The notes under the pieces are model-generated. The model had not been told where the DNA came from and ran no database searches. It saw nothing but the letters and a program-made list of their open reading frames with translations. A DNA stretch of 64,000 nucleotides from Antedon bifida (lineage: Eukaryota > Echinodermata > Crinoidea > Comatulida > Antedonidae). A program made the translations under genes and the position numbers. How positions within the stretch are numbered: the stretch's first letter is position 1; each line of letters opens with the position of its first letter. The stretch spans positions 9,760,085-9,824,084 of the forward strand of contig OY727103.1 of assembly GCA_963402885.1 (NCBI GenBank), read 5' to 3'. Shown here one piece after another: positions 11,601 through 25,600 of this stretch.

Positions 11601-13620
11601 AACTAATACAGGACCTTCACTGTTCACATACAGAGGCCTTAACTAATACAGGACCTTAACTGTTCACATACAGAGGCCTTAACTAATACAGGACCTTAAC
11701 TGTTCACATACAGAGGCCTTAACTAATACAAGACCTTCACTGTTCACATACAGAGGCCTTAACTAATACAGGACCTTAACTGTTCACATACAGAGGCCTT
11801 AACTAATACAGGACCTTCAATGTTCACACATACAGAGCCCTTAACTAATACAGGACCTTAACTGTTCACATACAGAGGCCTTAACTAATACAGGACCTTC
11901 AATGTTCACACATACAGAGGCCTTAACTAATACAGGACCTTCGCTGTTCACATGCAGAGGCCTTAACTAATACAGGACCTTAACTGTTCACATACAGAGG
12001 CCTTAACTAATACAGGACCTTCAATGTTCACACATACAGAGGCCCTTACTAATACAGGACCTTCGCTGTTCACATGCAGAGGCCTTAACTAATACAGGAC
12101 CTTAACTGTTCACATACAGAGGCCTTAACTAATACAGGACCTTAACTGTTCACATACAGAGGCCTTAACTAATACAGGACCTTCACTGTTCACATACAGA
12201 GGCCTTAACTAGGACAGAACCTTCACACCTCCTCAAGTGTAGACTATTTTCCTTCGGGTAAATCAGTTTATTACCTTCCAGGTGATTTAATAACTTAGCT
12301 ATAATAAGATGTTGGCTAAAAGAAAATGGCATGTTTTTTGTTTAGTAATATAGGCCTACAATGAAACGTCTATTTTAGATACCCCACGGTATAGAGGGTT
12401 AATCGTAAATTAAAAACAATTTTGCTGTAGCGTACACGACGTAACACATCGGTAAACGTCGCCTGGAAAGAAACTATAGTACACAATTTGGTCCCTGGAA
12501 CAATGTTGAACGATTCGTACAAAGGGACACCATCAGAAAATTGCATAGTGCGTTGTTTAGTTAGATCGCTGACAATAATGCATGCGTATAAAGTGTATTG
12601 GTCCTACGACGTACTCACAGTCGAAATGGAACATTTACGGTTTTTAATTCTAGGCGCTGAAACTATACGAAGTGAACACACATACAGGCCCTACTACTAC
12701 TACTCTGTTTATGTTATTTCTTGTAGAGATTGATCCTTGTGTGAACCATACCTGCAGCATCAATGCAAATTGTTATGACACTGGAACGCTGCAGTACAAC
12801 TGCACTTGCAAAGACAATTACAATGGTGATGGTACACTCTGTCATCCAGACAATCCATGCTCCAACAATAATGGTGGATGCCCATTGGAAACGTCTGTTT
12901 GTCATTACCTGTCTGCTGGGAAGGTACAGTAAACAATTTCTAGAAAGTTCCAATTGTAAACGAAACACTAAATAACTATTATACTATTTTATGCCACTTT
13001 CCCTTTTTTTATCCCATTCCCTTCCAAACTGAAAAATGGAACTATTACATTGTGGATGATAGATGGGTCATTATTTAGAATGATCACTCATTGTCTATAT
13101 TATAATTTCAACAAACAAACAATTATAGCCTCACTCATTTAAAATGCTGAAACACCCCTTATAGATTGTCAATATGTAAATGTTATTTAGCCTGATCCTT
13201 TCTTCCTATGACTTTCTGTAGTTTGCAAACAATTTTGAAACATTTGTAATTTTAGTATACTGTACTGACATTGAACAACAAATTGAATTTTGTTTTTAGT
13301 TATTTAGTTTGGGCCACTGTGAGGCACTTGTAATGTGAGGCTCTGTTACTATTGAAATACATTAATAGAAATGATTCTTCACCTTGACTGCGTGCAATTT
13401 TCATACAACTCACTATTTTTCACAGAGCAAGTGTGAATGCATTAAACACTATGAATTGAACGACAACAATATCTGTGAATTGGAAGACCTTTGTCTGTCA
13501 ACCAATGCAAGCAGCTGTACTGCAAATACTGAATGTTATATGGTGACACCTGGCCAAATGGGATGCAGGTGCAAACCAGGCTATGTTGGTACCCACACCT
13601 GTTATGGTAATATTATGCAG
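8683..13620 (+). CDS. Stabilin exons 1-6: leader, N-terminal Cys module, EGF repeats
   Basis: Exons are 8683-9241, 10076-10219, 10452-10547, 10889-11011, 12727-12923 and 13426-13620. Exon 1 has a hydrophobic stretch ([11 protein letters not shown], about 8820-8855) that could be a signal peptide, but about 45 polar residues precede it from the only in-frame ATG (8683). The exon may instead begin at an acceptor before 8870, with the true start in an unseen upstream exon. It then carries the stabilin-type pattern RCD...ECQPCD...GCRFVC...CCDGFY. Exons 2-6 encode EGF-like units ([45 protein letters not shown]). Exon 6 ends in GNIMQ, the lead-in to FAS1-1. Confidence 0.88.
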
Positions 13621-16600
13621 GTAAAACCATAGTTTGTTTATAATGGGTTCATGCAGATGGTAGGTTATTTTTGTATTCACATGTATTCTCCCAAATCAAT
13701 TTCACACAAACCTAGATACCGAATCCCAGATGTCAAATATTTTACCTACTTACCTTAATCCAGATACAGCCTCTGATTGGTCTTGTTGATTATTTTGAAT
13801 GGCTAGGCCTAGCCTACCACTAAACTAGTGTTTGTTATGTTTGAATTAATTTATTATTATTTATGCTAAACCTGCTTCGGAAGAACTGCATTGTACCTTT
13901 TATGTAATTATTTGTTTTTTAGATTGTTTTGATGCACGATAGGTCTGATATACACATAGTATTAATTTAATGCGTTTAATATGAAAACAATAATTATTAT
14001 AAGGTTACAGTTGTAGCTAAAATAACCTACTTAGCATTCTTTTCAGCGTTTACGTGAATTAAACATCAACACAGAGGGCACCCTTTATGGCCAGTTAACC
14101 ACCTGCATGGAATTACTAGAGATTGCTGATCTTGGGGTGACGTTGAGCAGCTTGGATTTATACTTTACGCTACTTATTCCAAATGAGGATGCGTTTAACA
14201 GAATGGATCAACAGGTATTCATTTGCCTATTTACATCATTTAAAATGGAAATGAAAAATAAAATATGTTTTTTTTCCATCATTTTTTACTATCATTATCA
14301 TATTTTGGTGTATTAAAAACAAATATAATCAACTCTCCCAATGCTATACTTCCTGAAAACCGGAAACACTCCCAAAACCAGACTTTTCATGAGATCCAAA
14401 AGGTCCCAAATTCATTTTTTCTATTAAAAACATTCCGAATACCAGACTTTCCAGAAAACTAGATATTTTAGTCCAGCCCAAGGGTGTCCAGTATGGGAAG
14501 AGTTGACTGTAGTAATAACAAATTATGATGCAAAAATAAATGTTTACCTCATACTATACTATATATTTATATATACTTTATATCTCACTCAGGAAGCAGA
14601 TTTGTAACAGTTCAGTCATAGTAGTACATTCAATTGCAGAAACAGACATTCAGTATACTAGGTGTGGTTCCCTAGGTTAATCATTGTATACATCTCAGTT
14701 CGAGTTTGTGCTGTCTTTTGTATAATTAAGCAAAAGTCATCTTTTAAAGAATTGCACAAATATTGATTGAAAAACAATTTTTTATTTTAAAATACTGTAT
14801 AAAAAGGCAAAAAAAATTATGAATGAGAAACATTGTCAAATTTGTTTTTCAGATTTTAGAGATGGCCAGAAATGATCGTGAGTTTGCAGGCTACTTGATG
14901 AAACTGTTAATAATTCCAATTCATCTAGACCAACATAATCTGATTATTGCTAATCATGTTTATAACTTGATGGGCTATCAGGCAGAGGTTAAGCAAGATC
15001 AGGTAATATAATGTTTCTTACAAAGTGAGCCTGTTGCCCAATAATGGAAAACATTACTTGCTTGTTATATTATTGATTTTACTGAAGAATAGTAAACTAA
15101 ATTTTTTACATACAGACTTCAACTCTCCGATTATGGCGGGAGTCTCTCGATATTTCAAGTTATCTTCCGCTCTCCTTCTAAAATGATGCCAATATCTTTA
15201 GGTTTTTTCATAGATATGGTTTGATAATATTACTATAGCACCCTCTATAGTTTCATAAAATCTCCATTTTTCCAAGTTAGGAGGTCTGCACATGGTTGTT
15301 ACGACTTTTATAGAATATTTTATATGTCAAATTTGGTGTTTAAAATTGTTATGCATCCATATTTATTCCGTAAAGCCTAGTCTATATAATTGCGCTGGCA
15401 CGTGTTGCAGTGACTAACACAGATGCAGTTTATGATGTATGCCTTACTACACATTACATCAAGCTGCTAGTATAGTTAGATACTGCATATGGATGTTCGC
15501 ATTGGAGGATGTACATCCATGCGCATGTTATTGTATCTTGCATCTAGATAGGCGATATTTAGTACTCACTACCTGTGTACAACATGAAAGCTATCTAAGG
15601 AATGCAAATATATAACATTACAAAAAACATTCATTCAAACAATATAAAATTACAATGTTTTTCTCACTTTAGCAAACAAAAATGATAATATTTTATTTTA
15701 AAGGAAAATGTGTTACAATATAATCTTGAGTCAAACATAGGCCAGCTGGTAAATATAGATTTGGTTGCTTCAAATGGATATATACATGTATTGGATGAAG
15801 TGGTATTTACTACTGTACATGTTAACAGCAATACATCCGTAAGATTTATTTTACAATTATTTTTATACAATATTGATAATTCTCTGCATGATTTTTTGAT
15901 GGTTGTAGACAGACAATCATAACAGTTATGAACAATGATGCACATAGCACTGGGGAATACATGTGATAGTGTGGTATGCCTGGCAACTGTCTCAATTTAC
16001 AAAGTCAAAAACACCCAACAAGATGCAGACCATAAACAAGGAATGAAGTATTTATTTAAGAGGATACAGTAACAGTTCCGATACAGATATATAGAGTACT
16101 TTACGCACCAGGATGGGAAGTGCTTGATGACTGCAATTTACAATGTCCTGCCTACTTTTAGACTGCATGCTGCATCTCCCACCAAAAATTGTCTAGGAGC
16201 AATGAACTACATATTTGCCGTTGTCTCAAGACATCAAGATCACTCCTTAAAACACTGCAATACAATTCTAATTTGAATAGCGTCTACTAAGGTGTACATA
16301 AATAACAAAATGATGAGAGCAAGAGGATAACCCTATAAGCTCAAAAGCTTTTTTCCATAGGGGTACTTGACATAATAAGAATAAACGAACATCATCCAAA
16401 ATATTTATAATAATAAGTAAATCTTTATTAAATAATAAATTATGTTTTTTCAAATATGTTTTTGAAGTGTGTTTATAAACAATTATGTTTTTCATTCTAT
16501 TTTGACCTATTAAGACATGTTCAAATGTTTTTCTTCTTTTTTTAGATTTCATTATATAAAAAAATAAGTGAAGAAGATAATTACCAGATATTTAAGAAGT

Positions 16601-19600
16601 GTTTGGATGTGAGTTTAATTTACTTTTTAATATTTAATCAATTCTTATAATTATATTATATCTGTATTTTAACTTGAACAAACTGGTACCATTTCAAACC
16701 ATATTTTGTTGTGTACACGAAAAATAATAAAAAAATATTTAAAATTTGTTTTTTTTTTATTCGTATAATGATTATTACTAAAAAATAATGATAATAAATA
16801 CAGAGTAACATAGCTATTTTCACTTCTATAATTTATAAAATGTTTCTTATTTGTTTGTATTTTCAGCTTTTTGAGTATTTTAAGTTCTTGGATGAGTCTG
16901 TCGGTCCATACACTGTTTTTGTACCAGTCAATCATGCATTTGAAAACCTCACTAATGAAGAACATGATTTTCTTCTTTCAGACCAGGTAAGAATATTAAT
17001 ATTTAACATTTTACCTTTAAGTGAATTTAAATACTATTTTTATGAACTCTTTGTTAGTCAATGTCAAATATCATTTGAATAAAATATTAGGATTATGATG
17101 TATATATTCTTTTAAAATATTTTCCAGGGACGTGACAAATTAAAAGGAATACTTGAAAATCACATTGTACCAAATGCACAGGTATTTATTTATGTTATTG
17201 AATGACAAACAACAGCAGACACTCGGCTAATATACCCATTTCACACGTAGAACAAATGTAAAAAGTTTGTTATAACGATAATGGATAATCTCTTTACAAC
17301 GGTTAAAATGACAAATTCAACAGTTGAGGACGTAATTTATATTAATTTTCTATCTCAAGTTTCCCGTTTACTATTTTAAATTAGGCTTAATAAAGTCTAC
17401 AGTTCTCTATTACGAATTAAAAGACGTTTACTATATAATTTCAATATAAAATTTAATGACAAAAATAGAGATCGACGTTTCGGTACCATCATAGAACCAT
17501 TTTCAAGATCAAGTGAATACAAAACAATAATAATTATGTGCACTAAGCACCAAAGTTGGTGACAGGAAATGCTAATTGAGGGCTAATTAAGTAATTAGCT
17601 CCTCCTACTGAGTTAGATAAACAATTTAGCTTTGATGGAATCCGATTGTTTATTGAGTGTAGGTTTTATCTCTAGTTCTCTATTCTTCTAAAAAGAACCA
17701 ATTTCATGGAATAGACGTAGCACTGTAGATAGGACCGGCTCCCTTTTTACCAAGACTGATGTGTTCACATGCATGAACTTGTAATAAAAAAGTGTACATT
17801 GTGAAATGGGTATTAGTTTATGGTTAAGAATAGGAAATTTTATAAATTTTAATCTTGAATAATTTTATTATTATAAAATACAACTGCATCCACATTGATG
17901 ACAAATCCTTGTGTTTTTACTTTTTTTTTTTTTTGATTGTATCATCATCATCACATGGCATCTTTGTAACAAAGTTGACCACCATAGCATTTTCATTGCT
18001 ATTCTGTAGCATTATTTGTAAAAATAAATGAAAGAAAATACCATCATTATGGCAAATGTAAATACACAGTCAATAAACAACATAATTTAATTATTACCAT
18101 AAATCTGGGTTATTATTCTTTGATTGTTTTTTAGGGTTGGTTACTATTAGAGTAGTGGGTTACTATTACTAATCTTAAATTAGGCACCTGAAAATAGTAG
18201 CCCACCCCCAACTTTTCCAGTCAGCAAATCATAGCAACAAATTTGATTGAACTGTAACTTTATTTTATAAACTTAAAAACACTGAATCCTCCCCCACTCC
18301 CGAGAGCAACATACATTATCTCCTTATTTTCAAAATACGGCTGCATCAAAAGTTTTTGTGACTCTAATAGTAACCCCCATGGGTAGAGGGTAGAGTAGTA
18401 GGTTATTATTATAGATTGACTTATAAGGTGGGTTACTATTAGAGTGTGAGTTACTATTAGAAGATTTACGGTATTATTATTACTAGTATTATTATTATTT
18501 GTTATTATTATTATTACTTGTTATCTTAGGTACCAATTGATACATATCTTACTCAACGTCATTTAATTTCCTTATATGGTACAAACTTGGATCTTTTTGT
18601 ATCCAGTAGAGTAAGTACTTGTATCTTTCACCTCTTAATTCTGTATTTCATAATACTACAACAACAAATGTTTTAACAAGGCAAAGAAGTATATTACTTT
18701 GTTTGATAACGTCAACAATTTTCAACTTATCTTCATGATTTCCATCCTGACATTAATATTATTGATTTTCAGGAAGATCGATACATTGGTGTCACAAAAC
18801 CTTATTAAAATGTCAATATAGCTGTATCTTCAATATGGCTGAAATATTAAATTAAACTGCACGCTCCTAATCCCACTGAATATTACAAGAATAGGCAAAA
18901 GAAATTTGAACTCATAACTTCTGCTTTGGAAAAACAACAGACCTTATACTGAGCTGGCGAGTAGGCCACAGTGTGTGTTTTAAAATTTGACATGCCTGAA
19001 TGATCATCACAATAGTTTAAGTAATAACGGCCAGTTTCAGAATGATTAATTTTGGTTACATTGTTCTCAATTTTTTGACCACTCACAAATATTTCAGGGA
19101 GAGTTTGAGATTTCATCTCAATCAGTTATTACACATACGGATATACTTGCAAGAAATGGTATCATGTATGAAGTGTCTAACCTAATAATACCTGATGATT
19201 TACAGCCACTTGTACATGTATGGTGCAACACAACAACATATGAAACCATTCAGGTAGTATATAATTTAATACACATACTACATGGTATATCCATGGACCT
19301 ATAAATCAATTTAATTTATAGGTCACTTCTATAATACTAGGATCCAAATAAAATTATTTCAAGATTTTGTATCTATTCAATTCAATACCACCTTACATTA
19401 CATAACCTATGTAAATACGAGAACGTGATTGGTCGAAATGTCTACTACTGCTTCATCTATCCAAATTTTAAAATGGGATGACCGTACATGCATGCTATGC
19501 CAACTAGATTGACCTAATGACAACATTGTGAAGGCAGGCATACAGTAAATACTTTAAAAGTTGTGAAATCAACTAGGTTTAAATCTTATAATGTGTTCAC

Positions 19601-22600
19601 AATTTGTTGTGAATTTATCCATATTGTCTTCACTGAATATTGTCAAGCCAAGGTCATCCTTTGCTGAGGCGAGAAGGAGAGCAAGCAATGATAATGTACT
19701 ACAGTAACATTTTGTATTAAGGATATTTACATTTATGTAAACATAAATATAATGATTTGGAATGATATTTTTCTTCTCTCATGACTGTTTCATGTTCCCT
19801 TGGAGTATATCAAATGTTATATTAAAGCAGGTAATATCTGTATAATCACACAATTTAAATTGTGTGATTATACAGATACTGCATTCTTGCATTCTTTGTA
19901 TACAACATTGTAGCCAGCTCAATTCAACACCACCTTATATTAAACAATTCATAAATACCCACACTCTTACTACATGGTATAAATAAGCACCACCACATAT
20001 CAAACCATTCAGGTAATATACAATACACTCTTACTTGGTAGTTTTTGGGGAAAAATAACTTTAGTTTTTAAATGTTGACTTTAGGGAAATTGTGGAAGTT
20101 GTATTGAACCAGAAAGAATAGTGTGTCCAGTTGGAACGGTCAGAACCACCAATGTGAGTAATTAAAACATCACAAATACACTAAATAATATAATAAGTAT
20201 TTCAACAATTTTATCATAAATAGTAGCGTTACGTTAAGTGGGCCATGCTATCAGAAGGGCGGGTCCCATGCCTCACAAATCTGTCTTTTGCTTTGATCTC
20301 TGGCTAAAAACGCCATACTATCTTTTTTAGCGCGTATAACGCGACTCTACAGCTCACTATGTCGGTCGGTAAGCACTAACTCAAATTTGAGCATGCGACT
20401 GCAGCCATGTATATGGCCTTGTTCTTGATATTTGTTTATTACACAATCTAAAGTATTTAAAGTTTGTCTTCGTTCCTAACGTTCCTAATCTGCAATCATA
20501 ATCATGTTATTGCTAACTTGTATTTGTAGGAAACATTCAGAGGTTGTCTGTTCAATTACAAGTATGGAGATATTGATGTACAGCAGGAAGGATGCTCCCT
20601 TCTGTGCAGTCAAACTGTTGTTGTAAGTTATATTACTTGTTAAAGATAAATATCAATCTTTGTAAACAGTGTCGCAATACTTTTTAATGGACGTCACTAG
20701 TGCAAAAAATGTTTACATATGGAGACTTTATAGTATTTTTGATACTAATAAAATACATATTAGAGGAACCATACATACCCCTTATATCTGAATTAATAGT
20801 TGTAAAGCAGATTTGGTTATTTGTAATAAGATGAAGTCAAATTCATAGTGTTAAATATCCCGTTTGAAAAAACTTCAATAAAGCTCACAATTGGTTGAGA
20901 AAATTGAGAAATATAAATTGTGGATGACATTCAGAAAGGTTATAAGGTGTAAATTTGTTTTATGTTCCCTGCAATATTCAGTGTAAACTGAAAGAAAGTG
21001 ACCTGCTCACAATTGGTTCGGAAAATTTAGAAATATAAATTGTGGATGACATTCAGAAAGGTTATAAGGTGTAAATTTGTTTTATGTTCCCTGCAATATT
21101 CAGTGTAAACTGAAAGAAAGTGACCTGCTCACAATTGGTTGAGAAAATTTAGAAATATAAATTGTGGATGACATTCAGAAAGGTTATAAGGTGTAAATTT
21201 GTTTTATGTTCCCTGCAATATTCAGTGTAAACTGAAAGAAAGTGACCTGCTCACAATTGGTTGAGAAAATTTAGAAATATAAATTGTGGATGACATTAGT
21301 TATAAGGTGTAAATTTGTTTTATGTTCCCTGCAATATTCAGTGTAAACTGAAAGAAAGTGACCTGCGATACATTTACATTTTTTATTTTTGAACAATAAA
21401 ACATTTTATAAGAGGGAAGGAGAAATGGTCATTGGATATGGAGACTTTGTTTTTAAGGTGATGATGAAAGGGTGATGGTTGACATGAATGTCTACTTGTC
21501 CTTTATCTTTATTTAAATGACGATTAAAAGTGATGATGATATGTAGTATAACTAATAATTTAATTGCAATATCTTATTTGAATCAGACTCCAGCTTGCTG
21601 TGAAGGTTTTTATGGTGCAAATTGTCTACCATGTCCTGGAGGATTTCTCCAACCTTGTCTCAATAATGGCCAGGTAAGTGTACATTTCTCTATAATAACT
21701 CTCCATAAATATTTTGTTTTAATTGTTATAAAAATATTGGTAATTAAGTCATAAGAAATAAGTTTGTGGCTAAAGTGTATCTGGTTATGTAAGTCACAGT
21801 GTTCTGCATTGTATTTTTAATTTTTATAAGTATTTAATATTGTATTGATATTTATGTTGGTCAAATACATAAACGAAACAAGGCGGAATATTAAATTAGT
21901 TTACTATGCATTAACACTATTAAATTGCATGAACTTTCTTTAGTGCTCTGATGGTATATCTGGTAATGGCTCTTGTAAATGTAAAGCACAGTTTACTGGA
22001 ACATCTTGTGAACTTTGTGCCGATAACAATACATATGGTGCCAACTGCAAGCAAGGTTTGTATTTCCATTAAAAAACTACTTATATCTAAACAACATCTA
22101 ATCCACCAGTGAATATAGACTTTGTTTATACAGAACTATATCGGAGAAAAAATTAAAATATCATTCCTTTGTTGCACCCTCTCTTTGGAATAAACTCCCA
22201 CCTTTTGTCAAATATTCAGCCACTTTTGATTCATTTGTTTTTAAACTGCTTTATTTTGCAAATTTCAGGATAGACATTTTTTTTAATTGGTGCAATATGA
22301 ATGTTTGATTTTATATAATATACATTGTATAATATTGTGATAAATAGAGCATTTCCTTATACCATCAGTTATTTGTATTTTTGTTTTTAGAATGCACTTG
22401 TTTACATGGTGTATGTGACAATGGTATCCATGGAAATGGACATTGCAAAGGACACTGCTTTGCAGGTTACCAAGGACAAGATTGTCAATATCAGGTTCAG
22501 ACATGTGGTAATGAGTACTGCCATTCAAATGCTGAGTGTGAACAGGACCCTGATGGTGGTGTTATCAGGTGCGAACAGAGTGTAGATTGTCAAATCAGGG

Positions 22601-25600
22601 ACTTTAAAATAGGTTGTAGATTAATTGAATTGTAATGAGCGTCTGTGAGGACGTATAGCTCTACATGTGTATGAATGGTGTGCACTGCATACACACTTAC
22701 ACTTCACCGGCTTATTAAAGTTGTCAGTTTCACAGAAGCCCATTTCTCCTTTATGCATTCTATGAAAACAATTCGCAGAGAGAAAAAACATTGGATACAC
22801 TTGACTGCACAAGAAGACAAGACAGGGTTTTGCATTGCGGGGAATATTCCTTGAGCAGGTCTGGTTGATGCTGGCACGGTGTCAGCTTGACCCAATCCAA
22901 CAATGATTGAATATTCCCTGCACACAGTTCTGTGAGAAAAGGGCTAATGGGTAATTCAGCACATATATGCCATTGGCCGGTCAGTCTATTTACCGAAAAC
23001 ATTGGGTACAAAATATATCTGTATTCATAGAATGAGATAATATGAATTCCTAATATGTATTCAAAATTTTAATATTATTATTATTTTTATAATTTTAGAT
23101 GTGTTTGCCTTTATGGTTATGAAGAAGTAGGACCTGATTGCATTTCTATGAATTACTGTAGCAAACCTACACAACACCATTGCAGTCCTCAGGTAGATCA
23201 TTATTGTATATAGGAATTTATCAATGTTTTAAGATATTCCCTAATATTTGTCTTCATTGGTTAGATTGTTATATCATCATCACAGTGACATGTCAATAGA
23301 GAGGTTTCGCAACCTTACGAATACGATAACGAAAACGGATACGTCACACATTTGTGAAACTTTTGAGCTGATCCCCATTTCATATTCGTAAAGCGTATTC
23401 GTGTTGACGAATATCACCAGTCATATTCGTAACTACAAAACGATTATAGTTTTTGATCTATTTTGCACATTTTACATTTGAATCAGGAAATGATTCATGA
23501 TTATAATATAATTATAGATTTATTTAAAGTAATTTATTAAAGTAATTTACTAAAATGCCAGGTCAATTTTGATAAATAGCAGTTTTTAAAGTCCTCACTC
23601 GCTTTGATGTTACGCTAGGCCTAGGCAGCCAAGCACCAAGTTCGCTCACATTTACCGCAGTCATATTTTGGACGGCGCCCTCAATATTTCGTTGCCATGC
23701 GAAACAGATTTTTACTGGCTTACGAAAACGAATACGTGTACGTGACGTATCCGTTTTCGTTATCGTATTCGTAAGATTGCGAAACCTCCCTATTATCACT
23801 GTATCAACTACATCAATAGTACCATTCTCCTCTTCAGCATCACATTGTCATTATCATTCATTGTCATCTAGTATGACCTTGACCTTTCCAATTCATTACC
23901 TGTCATTGTCTACATAAAGTTATGATTCTTTTAAATAAAAACAAATAATAATTAATCAATAATGGTTGTCTTTAGCACTTTACACAAAAAAGTCCATGAA
24001 ATCCTAAAATAACCAAAAGAAAATTGAAAATGATACAAATGGTACAATGTGAGAATAAAATAAACATTTTGTGAATTGTATTAGGCTGAGTGTGTGTATG
24101 ATGGTCCTGGTAGATACCATTGTGAATGTGAAGAAGATTATGCTGGTGATGGCTCTGAGTGTTCACCTATTGACCCCTGTACTCTAGAATCTAGGGGTAA
24201 CTGCCACCAACATGCACTCTGTGTCTACACTGCCCCTGGACAGGTAATATAATATTTTAATTATATCCTTTTTTATGATTTTAATATCCATTCATTACCA
24301 AGTCTATTAAAATGAGATTTAACTAATTAGGATGAAGACAACCGTGCATATTTTATTTTAATATGTAACTTAGATGGTAAGCAGTGCTATATGTACACCA
24401 CTTTGAATTGCTTGTCAGAGCCGAAAGTTCATTGTTTAAAAAAAAAAATGGCCCAATATCAGGGTCGTACGCAGTGGGGGTGCGACGAGTGCGTAGGCAC
24501 CCCCCTCCTTGGGAGGTCTTGTGTTTTTCCAATGAAAAGTATTCTAATATAGACATTCGGTTTCTGTCTTTAGGAGGGCCCTGCATCATTAAAAATATGC
24601 CATGATAGATCTGGCACTCGCAATACTCACTTGCACTTCGCAATTATAGTATGTTAAAATATATTATGGTGATATATTTTCAGAATATTTGTGAATGTGC
24701 AGAAGGTTACATTGGGAATGGTTATGATTGCTCGCAATCAACAACCTGCACAGATGCCTGCCATCCTCAGGTAATGGTTGAATTAATATACACTCATTTT
24801 AATGAGGTTAAAAGTTGTTAATCTGATGGGTAGTTTAAAGATGTATTGTCCCTTGAAACACAAAAAAATGAAAAAAAAAATATTCTAAATTTAAATTGGC
24901 CATATCAAAGTAATATTAAAGTTATTCACTTTAAGTCGAAAATTTGAGCCAAAAACAACAAGTTTACGTAATTAACAGGTAAATTAATTTGATTACATTT
25001 CGTCTGGAAAATCGACACAAATGAAAGTAAACAAAGATTTCAAACCACGAGTATGCATTATGCATGATGCTAATTGGGATTGTTTACAACTCGTCACGGT
25101 TGAGAAGGTGTTTTCACACAGATCGCGAGGAAGTTTTATGATTATGCATACAGAGTAGCCAAACAAACGCGTTGCATTATGAGATATGTTTTGATCGAAA
25201 ACTTTGACTGGAAGTCAAAGTTATTTTTTGAACAAAAAAACGTCTGTATTTCGGTTAAATTATTTTTTTTTGGACTAATTTTTGTGAAAGTTTACAACTA
25301 TTATGATACTTTAAAATGACTCACTTTTTTTTTGAAATATTAAAAAAAAAATTTTTTTGGAATTAGTCAAAGGGACAATACATCTTTAAAGATGTCAGGT
25401 AAAGAGGCATTCATTTAAGTTAAAGTAAGAAGCCATACTTAAATTAATTGGTTTTTTTTTTTATCTCAACACTTGCACTGTATATATTTTATTAACATTG
25501 TTATTTTTATGTATCCAAACCTCTTCTATGAAAAGTGTTCTACTGTTATAAAAGAGTGTTCCAATAAATTATTATAAGTAAGAAGGCATCTTTCTCCTGT

